From Pelotomaculum sp. UBA5255 (GTDB lineage: Bacteria > Bacillota > Desulfotomaculia > Desulfotomaculales > Pelotomaculaceae), in assembly GCA_002408725.1 (NCBI GenBank), contig DHTR01000036.1, forward strand, positions 1 through 7,149: a stretch of 7,149 bases of DNA, read 5' to 3'. This document shows, piece after piece, positions 1-5,867 of the stretch. How positions within the stretch are numbered: position 1 is the first letter of the stretch; each line of letters begins with the position of its first letter. The translations under genes were made by a program, and so were the position numbers. The notes below the pieces were generated by a model. The model was not told the DNA's origin and made no database searches. It worked only from the letters and a program-made list of their open reading frames with translations.

Positions 1-640
1 ATTCAAAAAGCATCCCGGCCACCAGCAGCGCTTCTTGCGCGTCCAAACAAAAGATTTTATCATGGTTTAGGCCCCTGGCGGCAACCCACTGATCATAATG
101 CCCCTTCGTACAGAAGAAGTTCATGATATTTCAGCAACTGCCGGCCCAATTGTCGACATTTTCAAGATCCACGTGCAGCACATGTGCGCTGGCTGGGTTA
201 AGCTCAACTATTTTTTCATTCTCAATCACTACCGTAATTTCTTGACCGCAATGCGAACAGATAGAGTCAATACACACATCCTGCTTTAAAGTAAAGGCCG
301 TACCCATGGCGTCAACGGCGCACATAGCGTAAAGCTTGCGCCCGTCTTTCAAAGTAACCTTGTGATTTGTGGGCAGCGCGGAAACAGGGTAGGCGAAATT
401 GATGTTTCCCTCCTCGTCCGGTACTATTACCCGCTTGGCAACCATGCTCTTGATTAAATCGTCTGTATTCAATTGCCGCAGCTCTTCGGTCTGTTTCAAG
501 CTGTTTATATTAACCGGCCTGCCGCTTTCAATAATTTGCTCCAGCAAATAATGCCTTAATTTTCGTTCCACGCCCGTCAGCCTCGAGGAGATGCTCTCAA
601 TGCTCAGTCTTTCATCAGGATAATTTTTGAATATTTTCAC
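1..640 (-). CDS. saoL: MerB-like organometallic lyase, selenoprotein (C-terminus cut by window edge)
   Basis: Related to alkylmercury lyase MerB, which protonolyses carbon-mercury bonds. Start is GTG at 640, with AGGGAG (647-652) six bases upstream. Residues 1-80 form a winged-helix-like N-terminal part, and the MerB core begins near NFAYPVSALP (81-90). YAMCAVD places Cys107 and Asp110 where MerB has catalytic Cys96 and Asp99. The next landmark is SC at residue 169, followed by an in-frame TGA (131-133) and then NIMNFFC, matching the MerB Cys159-Cys160 pair followed by an aromatic stretch. Read as Sec170, the frame stays open for 43 more codons to base 1, giving at least 213 residues, about MerB's length (~212). 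Extra cysteines are C123, C128, C131, C177 and C198; C128-x-x-C131 and C177 could bind metal. It is the last gene visible, 45 bases after the ATPase. Ending the protein at the TGA would remove the second half of the active-site pair and everything after it. The family call is firm, the Sec reading likely, and the substrate unknown. Confidence 0.88.
101..119 (-). promoter_or_regulatory. Candidate bacterial SECIS element of saoL
   Basis: In the mRNA, CUUCUUC pairs with GAAGGGG (four Watson-Crick pairs next to the loop, then two U·G wobbles and a closing C-G), with apical loop UGUAC. The loop G is nucleotide 23 counting the U of UGA as 1. Bacterial SECIS hairpins follow UGA closely within the coding region and carry a G early in a small apical loop, which this matches. 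It was folded by eye; no energy was calculated. Confidence 0.75.
131..133 (-). other. In-frame UGA read as selenocysteine in saoL
   Basis: The TGA is codon 170, directly after Cys169 in the MerB active-site Cys-Cys position. Family-like sequence (NIMNFFC) continues in the same frame with no other stop to the window edge. A stem-loop suited to SECIS function follows 11 bases later. A Cys-to-Sec swap needs one base change (TGC or TGT to TGA), the usual pattern for selenoproteins with Cys homologues. Confidence 0.83.
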
Positions 641-685
641 GTAAGACTCCCTGTTAATTCCTGTATATTATTGTAGCCGCATTTC

Positions 686-1480
686 TCAGGCCAGACACAG
701 CTGCCTTTTCGCTTCTGGTGACTCCGGCCGCTTGCCCATGGCAATCCGCAGCGCTTCGGCAAGACGTTCCTTATGCTTGTGGTACTCCATACCCTTGCGG
801 TCACGGGGTCGAGGCAGTCTCACCGGTAAGTCTTCCACTATTTTCCCTTCCTGCGCCGACATGACTATCACCCTGTCGCTGAGGTAAATTGCTTCATCGA
901 CATCATGAGTCACCATAACCACAGTGGTTTTGTCTTTCAGCCAGAGCACCTCCAGGTCATCCTGCAGGGACTGTCTCATTTGCATATCTACAGCGCCCAG
1001 AGGTTCGTCCATCAGGAGCACTTCCGGCTTGCCGGCCAGAGCGCGGATAAAAGCAACCCTCTGCTTCATCCCTCCGGAGAGCTGGTGCGGAAAAAGCTTT
1101 TCCTTGCCCTCAAGCTGGGCCATGCCCAGCAGTTCTTCCAAGCGTTTTTCCCGTTCTTTACCAGGCACTTTGCGCTGTTTCATCGGGTAGAGGATGTTAT
1201 CCCTGACCGTCATCCAGGGGAAGAGCGCGTAGTTCTGAAAAACAAAACCCCTGTCCGGCCCTGGTCTGGTTACCTGGCACCCGTTGATCAGAACTCTCCC
1301 TCCGGAGGCGGCCTGAAACCCGGCAATGATTGTCAGCAGAGTGGTCTTGCCGCAGCCGGAGGGACCGAGCAGGGTCACAAATTGACCTTCACGCACGGTA
1401 AAGTCCAAATCCTTGAGAACTGTTTGGAAACTGCTGTCATTTTTAAACTTTTTTGAAATGCTTTCTACTTTAAGTTCCAC
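686..1480 (-). CDS. saoA: ABC transporter ATP-binding protein of the Sao-type importer
   Basis: Nitrate/sulfonate/taurine-type (SsuB/TauB) ABC ATPase that would power the adjacent permease. Counting from the chosen start (264 aa), it has Walker A GPSGCGKTT (39-47), Q-loop FQNYALFPW (from 81), signature LSGGMKQR (134-141), Walker B LLMDEP (155-160) with the D-loop after it, and switch histidine in VTHDVDEA (His192). All catalytic motifs are intact. I chose GTG at 1480, which shares its G with the TAG stop of the permease gene (TAGTG) and has GGAGG (1492-1496) eleven bases upstream. A longer GTG start at 1498 adds six residues but lacks a ribosome site. The overlap implies translational coupling, so making the ATPase would depend on ribosomes passing the UGA in the permease gene. 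The gene ends in an ordinary TGA, and a 45-base gap follows before the lyase gene. The family is certain; the substrate is inferred from context. Confidence 0.93.
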   Translation of the reverse strand: MELKVESISKKFKNDSSFQTVLKDLDFTVREGQFVTLLGPSGCGKTTLLTIIAGFQAASGGRVLINGCQVTRPGPDRGFVFQNYALFPWMTVRDNILYPMKQRKVPGKEREKRLEELLGMAQLEGKEKLFPHQLSGGMKQRVAFIRALAGKPEVLLMDEPLGAVDMQMRQSLQDDLEVLWLKDKTTVVMVTHDVDEAIYLSDRVIVMSAQEGKIVEDLPVRLPRPRDRKGMEYHKHKERLAEALRIAMGKRPESPEAKRQLCLA

Positions 1481-2256
1481 TACTGAACAAACCTCCACTT
1501 GGTAAAAGATCGGTTAACCATTTGTAAAATCCGGTCAATCCCGTATCCGATCAGAGCGGCCATAATCATCAGGGACACCAGCTTGCCTGTTTCCATCATT
1601 GTTTGAGCTTCCACCATAGAGTAGCCGAAGCCGGCACTCGTCGCAATAAATTCAGCTCAGATAACCGACATCCAGCCCAGTCCGACGGCAACCCTGCTGC
1701 CGATCAGGATGTCCGGCAGCGAAGCCGGCACAATGATCTTGGTGAAAATGCTCCAGGATCCGCCCCCCATGCTGCGGGCCGCATTGTAATAATCACGGGA
1801 GATGTTCTGTACTCCAGCCACAGTATTGATTATTATAGGGAAAACTCCGGAGAAGGTAATTAGAAATATTGTCGGCCCGTCACCGAGGCCGAACCAGACT
1901 ATAGTCAGCGGCACCCAGGCCATGATCGGGATCTGCCTGAGTGAATCGATCAAGGGGTCAAACAACCGCATGGCCGTTTTCGAGTAACCCATCAAAAAAC
2001 CTAACGGCACGCCTATCAGCAGGGCATAAAAGAATCCCGTCAGAACCCTCTTTAAAGTTATCAGGAGGTTCTTAATAACCTCCGGGTCATGCACGACAGA
2101 GGCAAAAGTAACCATCGTTTTACAGGGAGACGGCATCATAAATTCGCTGTTGTAGTGGTTGGCGGCCAGCTGCCAGACACCAAAGACCACCGCGATGGTT
2201 ATCAGGGGGTATAACAACTGTTTATGGACTTGTCCTCCCATGATTTTTTCACGCAT
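1480..2256 (-). CDS. saoP: ABC transporter permease with in-frame UGA (candidate selenoprotein)
   Basis: Inner-membrane permease of the SsuC/TauC (BPD_transp_1) family, 258 aa if the TGA at 1657-1659 is read as Sec. It has an N-terminal hydrophobic helix (about 14-30), a PSP motif (42-44) as in the family's LPSP but with Cys45 after it, several further helices, and the EAA-loop region around NAARSMGGGSW...VPASLP (158-181). It then has GLGWMSVI (192-199), Sec200, and AEF...GFGYSM, which matches the usual GLxWMxVVAAE...GLGY of the family. Without readthrough the protein would lose its last 58 residues, including a membrane segment. Start is ATG at 2256, overlapping the TAA of the preceding gene (TTAATG); an in-frame ATG at 2310 lies inside that gene and is less likely. 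Stop is TAG, overlapping the ATPase start. A nonsense mutation or sequencing error is the main alternative; the SECIS-like hairpin and the second UGA gene in the same operon argue against it. Confidence 0.87.
1619..1639 (-). promoter_or_regulatory. Candidate bacterial SECIS element of saoP
   Basis: In the mRNA, GAGUGCCG pairs with CGGC-U-ACUC (eight Watson-Crick pairs with one unpaired U on the 3' side) around a GCUU loop. The stem starts 17 bases after the UGA and the loop's first base is G, 26 bases after it. Stability and spacing fit a bacterial SECIS. Found by eye; no folding energy was computed. Confidence 0.68.
1657..1659 (-). other. In-frame UGA read as selenocysteine in saoP
   Basis: The TGA is codon 200 of the permease, between SVI and AEF in the membrane helix after the EAA loop. 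The frame continues for 58 sense codons of family-typical sequence to a TAG placed exactly at the start of the ATPase gene. Related permeases usually have Ala here, so the immediate relatives would be expected to carry Cys or Sec. Confidence 0.75.
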
Positions 2257-3062
2257 TAACCGTGTGTTCCTGGAGTTGAAAACACGTGCCTTATCCCCAA
2301 GCGGTTCCATTGCTCCACCTCCTCGCTTGTAAAGTCGATGTTTTTGTATTTCCTGATTTCTGCCAACAGCACATCCGGTTTGTTCAGTTCTTCAACCGAT
2401 GTCTGGAACAAGGTGATAAATTCACTGTAACGGGGGTCTTCCTTGAAACTTTTACTTACAACCAGCACGTAAGTGATATGGCCGGCGGACCCGGTCGGCG
2501 CGGGTATTTTCTCACCGGCCATGGTAAATCCCCTCAGGGCGTCCACGACCACTCCGTCAACCGCCTTTTTCTCATAGGCGTAGGGAATGGCCGCCGGCAG
2601 CATGGGCGCCGTGGCGCACTCCCGGCCAAAAACCCCAACTGCGATTTGCTCCTGGTGGGAACGGTTCTGGGCTACCCCGACTTTTTGAGGGGTAAGCCCA
2701 GGCCGAACCACCAAAATGTCCGAATTAATCAGGCACGGGCTGACTATTTCAAACCGCCCGTCCTTTTCCAGCAGGCTTGCGGCCGCGTCGGGACACATGA
2801 CCGCAAGGTCGAGCAGATCGCTGCTTAAAGCCCACTGAGAAGTGCTGGCGCAGCAGTCCTTAACCGGGTACATTTCAAAGTCACCTTGCGTCTCAGCGTC
2901 TTGATAGCCTTTTTCATGCACCAGGTAGTGTATAATCATGCCGCCTGTGTCGTCAGGAGCGCCGATTTTGACTTTCCCGTTGTCTTCTTCCCGCTGCGGG
3001 AACGCTGAGCCGGCCAAAAGCAGCAGGGCAGCGACCGCAAGAGCAGCAAACATCTTTTTCAT
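2256..3062 (-). CDS. saoB: Exported ABC substrate-binding protein with a DCC motif
   Basis: A 268-aa secreted protein distantly like NMT1/THI5-type periplasmic-fold binding proteins. Residues 1-20 form a signal peptide (MKKM plus a hydrophobic run to AGSAF). There is no lipobox cysteine, so it may be cleaved by signal peptidase I or stay membrane-anchored. The notable motif is VKDCCAST with adjacent Cys70-Cys71, in the region expected to hold ligand; other cysteines are C90 (AVMCPD), C110 and C149. Relatives may carry Sec in place of one of the pair, but here both are Cys codons. The start ATG at 3062 lies 9 bases after the stop of the larger binding protein and has no clear Shine-Dalgarno site, so coupled translation is likely. 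The TAA stop overlaps the permease ATG, tying it to the transporter. The symbol is assigned from memory of the Sao nomenclature, and the larger binding protein upstream is the other candidate. The binding-protein role is fairly sure; the ligand is unknown. Confidence 0.8.
   Translation of the reverse strand: MKKMFAALAVAALLLLAGSAFPQREEDNGKVKIGAPDDTGGMIIHYLVHEKGYQDAETQGDFEMYPVKDCCASTSQWALSSDLLDLAVMCPDAAASLLEKDGRFEIVSPCLINSDILVVRPGLTPQKVGVAQNRSHQEQIAVGVFGRECATAPMLPAAIPYAYEKKAVDGVVVDALRGFTMAGEKIPAPTGSAGHITYVLVVSKSFKEDPRYSEFITLFQTSVEELNKPDVLLAEIRKYKNIDFTSEEVEQWNRLGIRHVFSTPGTHG
2667..2701 (-). repeat. Strong inverted repeat inside saoB
   Basis: CTGGGCTACCCC is followed after ten bases by GGGGTAAGCCCAG, its reverse complement except for one extra A. 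It forms a 12-bp stem with one bulge and a 10-base loop, across about codons 121-132. No T-run follows on either strand, so it is not an intrinsic terminator. It may affect mRNA folding, or be chance in GC-rich coding sequence. Confidence 0.6.
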
Positions 3063-3071
3063 ATAATGCTG

Positions 3072-4199
3072 TTAAGCCGTTTTCCCTTCCAGTTCACAAG
3101 CTTTTTTCTTCCAGTCTTCATATGACATGCCCAGCGGGAACACCGGGTCAACTTTTTCCTTGATAAACTGTTCGAAACTATCCACTTTGCTTTCTTCCAA
3201 AATTTTAGTGTTAACGAATTCATTGAATTGCGGGGCCTCGTCCAGGACTTTTTCGCTTAATTCGTAGTTAATCTGGTTCTCAAAGTTTTTCTGATTTATG
3301 ATCCAGTTCAAGGTCCTGCCTTCATCAACCGTTTTCTTGTATATGGTCATTAAAGCCACTTCCAGAGGCACCTTGTAATTATCAGCGAATATTTCAGCCG
3401 AGCGTACCGGTTTGGTATAAATATGCTGAATAGCTTTGGAGTGAGCGATAATCATCAGCCTGGCCAGTTCCGGATGCTCCGTGATGAAAGTGTTGCGCAT
3501 GGAAAGAACGCAACATTGGCCAAATTCGCCGTTCGGCAGCTCTACGTGGGCCTTAAGTATCTGTCCTGTCTTTTCATATTCAGCATAAGAGCCCCAGGGA
3601 TCGCAGGCGGCATATGCATCCAATTTCCCTGCCTTCAAGGCGACATATTCATCCTTGTCGGCCATGTCGAAGACTTCATAATTTTTACCTTCAACCGGAA
3701 TACCCAGTTCTTTGGCCCACTGGACCCAATCACCGTCATTCTTCTCCGGTTGATTTCCAATAGCCAGTTTTTTCCCTATTAAATCTTTGGGATCTTTTAT
3801 ATCATTTGAAACAACCAGGTATCTCGAACCACCAATGTGGTTGTTAGCCACCACCATTATCGGGGAGCCCTTGAGAAAAGCCTGCATTAAACCAGAGTTC
3901 CCTATGTAACCGGCGTCCATCTGTCCCGCCGCCATGGCCTCAGGAACCTTGCCGTTGCCGGTTACATTAACGTTAAGCCCCAGTTCATTGAAGATTCCCG
4001 CATCCTTGGCGATGCAGGCCGCGGTCATATGGTCACAGTTGTAATAGCCCAGATTAATGACGTAGTCCTTGTCTTTTTCAGGAATCCCTGCCCCTGTGTT
4101 TTGCGCTGTTTGTTTTGTCTCACCGCCGCAACCGGCCAGTACTATCAGCAAAACAATTGATAAAGCTAAAAACGGTAAAATCCTCATTAATTTCTTCAT
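3072..4199 (-). CDS. NitT/TauT-type ABC substrate-binding lipoprotein, cysteine-rich ligand region
   Basis: A 375-aa substrate-binding protein of the nitrate/sulfonate/taurine (SsuA/TauA, NMT1-like) class. It has a lipoprotein signal with lipobox LAGC (Cys24 lipidated), so it sits on the outer face of the cytoplasmic membrane. The mature part opens with the typical INLGYYN...HMTA strand and helix (49-60). Unlike ordinary sulfonate binders it carries Cys55 and Cys62 in that first loop, Cys199 (ACDPWGSY) and the adjacent pair Cys229-Cys230 (EFGQCCVL), all in segments that line the ligand cleft in this fold. This suggests a thiophilic metal or organometal ligand (inference). C368 is near the C-terminus. 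Start is ATG at 4199 with a strong AGGAGGG site 8 bases upstream, the best in the window, fitting the high expression usual for binding proteins. The next gene, a second binding protein, starts 9 bases after this stop; permease and ATPase genes follow. Class certain, ligand unknown. Confidence 0.9.
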   Translation of the reverse strand: MKKLMRILPFLALSIVLLIVLAGCGGETKQTAQNTGAGIPEKDKDYVINLGYYNCDHMTAACIAKDAGIFNELGLNVNVTGNGKVPEAMAAGQMDAGYIGNSGLMQAFLKGSPIMVVANNHIGGSRYLVVSNDIKDPKDLIGKKLAIGNQPEKNDGDWVQWAKELGIPVEGKNYEVFDMADKDEYVALKAGKLDAYAACDPWGSYAEYEKTGQILKAHVELPNGEFGQCCVLSMRNTFITEHPELARLMIIAHSKAIQHIYTKPVRSAEIFADNYKVPLEVALMTIYKKTVDEGRTLNWIINQKNFENQINYELSEKVLDEAPQFNEFVNTKILEESKVDSFEQFIKEKVDPVFPLGMSYEDWKKKACELEGKTA

Positions 4200-4269
4200 G
4201 AATTACACCCTCCTAATTATGTCTGATGACTTTTTCAAAGGTTTTTGATGAGGAGGAATAAACAAAACT
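4200..4269 (-). promoter_or_regulatory. 70-base leader with strong SD and a possible anti-SD
   Basis: This is the longest intergenic gap in the window. It holds the AGGAGGG ribosome site (4208-4214) of the larger binding-protein gene. Upstream in the same mRNA lies UCCUCCU (4251-4257), which can pair with that site over 7 bp including one G·U. Such pairing could mask the ribosome site. I see no convincing -35/-10 promoter and no terminator hairpin here. The pairing is seen; the function is inferred. Confidence 0.4.
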
Positions 4270-4770
4270 CTAACAGCAATCTTTCATCCCTTCCCCAAAT
4301 AAATCTTCCAGTCTGGTCCCATCCACGCGATAAATGGCGTAACCAACATTGGCGCCTTTCATGCCCTGGACAATAAACTCCAGCGGGGGCTTATTGTCTA
4401 TGTCTTTAAAGGTGATCACCTGGTTGGACACCGGCGCCGGCAACTCATTGGTGCACTGGTATTGGCCGGGTTTACCCAGCACCACCAGCATTTTGTTCTT
4501 TCCTTCGCTTTCTTTGTAAATCACCACCAAATCTTCAATATTGTCACCGTTAAGGTCGGCGCGCGCGCATTTTATTACTTCTCTATCCTGGTGGACGGAA
4601 AGAAAATACTGATACAACTCCCCACTGAGACCAGGGGAAGATTCTCCTGTCTCAATTTCACTAGCGTTGCCGTATTTTTTTTCGTTAACTGACGTTTTAC
4701 CGCAGCCACCTGCCGCTACCCCGGCAACGAGACATAACAGTAAACCGCAGATCAGCCAGCGGCGATACAT
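4270..4770 (-). CDS. saoC: Small lipoprotein ending in Cys-Cys-COOH
   Basis: A 166-aa exported protein. The N-terminal signal peptide (MYRRW plus a hydrophobic stretch) ends at AAGGC, making Cys23 the probable lipidated residue. Residues 71-80 read ADLNGDNIED, with acidic and Asn residues spaced as in calcium-binding DxNxDxxxD loops of FG-GAP/dockerin-type repeats; LVVIY after it is the usual following strand. Other cysteines are C68 and C106. The protein ends GMKDCC and then TAG, so Cys165 and Cys166 are the last two residues, with a free carboxylate beside a vicinal thiol pair. That ending is the hallmark of the family I recall as SaoC ('Cys-Cys-COOH (seleno)protein'); here both are Cys. 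Start is ATG at 4770, sharing one base with the permease TGA stop (TGATG), and AAGGG lies about seven bases upstream. A plausible role is a surface metal-binding or metal-passing protein that hands substrate to the binding proteins (inference). Confidence 0.82.
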   Translation of the reverse strand: MYRRWLICGLLLCLVAGVAAGGCGKTSVNEKKYGNASEIETGESSPGLSGELYQYFLSVHQDREVIKCARADLNGDNIEDLVVIYKESEGKNKMLVVLGKPGQYQCTNELPAPVSNQVITFKDIDNKPPLEFIVQGMKGANVGYAIYRVDGTRLEDLFGEGMKDCC

Positions 4771-5867
4771 CAGGCAGCCCTTGCCCTGGACAGTGTCCTT
4801 TTAAATCCCGGCCACAGGGCGTACAAACCAAGCAGCAAGACAAGCGCTGAACAAAGATAGCGCAAAGGCTCTGGCGCGGCAAAGATGAGATTATTGGCCA
4901 GCCCCAAGGTCTGGCGGGTTTTACTCAGGTCAAAATAAGGTATGAACCCGGGCAGTAATAATTTGTTGGTCATATACCCCACCAAAAAAGAGGCGCTGAT
5001 CAGTACAGAAGAATAAATCAGCACGGCCCGCCGGCCAATTAATTTGTACATACTGATTAACTCGGGCAGATTGGTGGCGGCGCCGGTCATCAAAAAGGTT
5101 ATGGCCAGCCCCGGCGCCGCCCCGCTGGCTATCAGCGCGGCGATAAAAGGAATGTGGCCCACCGCGCAAACGTACATGATTGCGCCCAGGACAGCGATGC
5201 CGGCGATAGAAATCAGGCCCGGATTACCCAGGTACTGCTGGATAAAAACCGGAGGTACTATGACAATAATTAGCCCGGCCAGCAGCATGCCCAGGCACAC
5301 ATACTTGCTCACGGAAACCCCCATGTCTAAAAACCCCCACCGCAGCCCCGCCTGCAGCTTTTGAGCCAGGCTGACCCGCTCTGCGGATTCCAACTCGGTC
5401 AACTCCACAGGGTTTTCCAGACCCGGGGCCTGGATCTCAGGTCCTGCCAGGGCGTTGCCCACCATACCGATCAACATTGGTACAACAAACCCGGTCACCA
5501 GGTAGATCGTGGCGATCTGAGGCCCCAAAAAACCGTAAGCAAGCAGGACGGCCGCGGGATTTATGATCGGGGTAGCCGTCATAAAGGCCAGGGTCGGTCC
5601 CAGGTAGGCACCGGAATAAAACAGGCCCAACCCGAGCGGGATGACCCCGCAACTGCAGATAGGAAGGAGCATGCCAGAAACCGTGGCTTTAGCCAGGGTT
5701 GAGATTTTCCGGTTCCCCAGCATGCGCTGGAGCCTATCCGGGCTGATCATATTGTGCATCAGCCCCGCTAAAACAAAGCTTATAATCAGCCATACCGAAG
5801 CGCCGTTAAGAATATCCAGGGCGGTCAGGATAATTTTTTGAAATAACTCAAGGAGCAAAATATTCAT
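4770..5867 (-). CDS. saoE: ArsP/PF03773-like permease, probable efflux transporter
   Basis: A 365-aa integral membrane protein of the DUF318/ArsP permease family (PF03773), whose characterised ArsP members export trivalent organoarsenicals. It shows two halves of hydrophobic helices (about 13-135 and 185-305) separated by a polar loop (about 143-178), and a last helix near 336-354. The first half has the family motif LLPICSCGVIPL with Cys71 and Cys73, followed by ATPIINPAA (98-106). The second half has the matching YVCAVGHIPFIAAL (Cys234) and TGAATNLPE (261-269). Cysteines in a membrane path suit a soft-metal or metalloid cargo. Its ATG overlaps the stop of the thioredoxin-like gene (ATGA, 4 bases), and the lipoprotein gene starts on its own stop, so it is tightly coupled to both. 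GAGAGG abuts the ATG rather than standing off it. Export of a lyase product is the likely role in this operon. Family sure, cargo inferred. Confidence 0.88.
   Translation of the reverse strand: MNILLLELFQKIILTALDILNGASVWLIISFVLAGLMHNMISPDRLQRMLGNRKISTLAKATVSGMLLPICSCGVIPLGLGLFYSGAYLGPTLAFMTATPIINPAAVLLAYGFLGPQIATIYLVTGFVVPMLIGMVGNALAGPEIQAPGLENPVELTELESAERVSLAQKLQAGLRWGFLDMGVSVSKYVCLGMLLAGLIIVIVPPVFIQQYLGNPGLISIAGIAVLGAIMYVCAVGHIPFIAALIASGAAPGLAITFLMTGAATNLPELISMYKLIGRRAVLIYSSVLISASFLVGYMTNKLLLPGFIPYFDLSKTRQTLGLANNLIFAAPEPLRYLCSALVLLLGLYALWPGFKRTLSRARAA

Noticed and set aside
1..640. Classical mercury-resistance merB.
   Set aside because: No other mer genes are present, the active-site pair is Cys-Sec, and the neighbours are an ABC importer and an ArsP-like exporter.
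641..685. Possible internal promoter before saoL, with TACAAT as a -10 box.
   Set aside because: No acceptable -35 hexamer at 16-18 bases, and the short gap is normal for genes of one operon.
686..688. The TGA ending the ATPase gene as a further Sec codon.
   Set aside because: Readthrough would add only five codons before a TAA, and the ATPase is already full length.
1114..1130. Perfect 7-bp inverted repeat with a 3-base spacer in the ATPase gene.
   Set aside because: Short, inside conserved coding sequence and with no T-run; likely chance.
905..1456. Long plus-strand open frame opposite the ATPase gene, and other plus-strand frames at 2286-2828, 3423-3782 and 5361-5702.
   Set aside because: They lie opposite genes with clear family motifs, their translations look like no protein family, and none has a proper ribosome site.
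1657..2310. The permease as a truncated pseudogene of about 217 residues starting at 2310.
   Set aside because: The frame after the TGA keeps family-typical sequence to a stop that overlaps the next start, a SECIS-like hairpin follows, and the ATG at 2310 is deep inside the upstream gene.
4770..4772. TGA stops of saoE, saoT (5864-5866) and the oxidoreductase (6135-6137) as Sec codons.
   Set aside because: In each case another in-frame stop follows within about a dozen codons, the added residues have no family match, and the TGA overlaps or sits just before the next gene's start.
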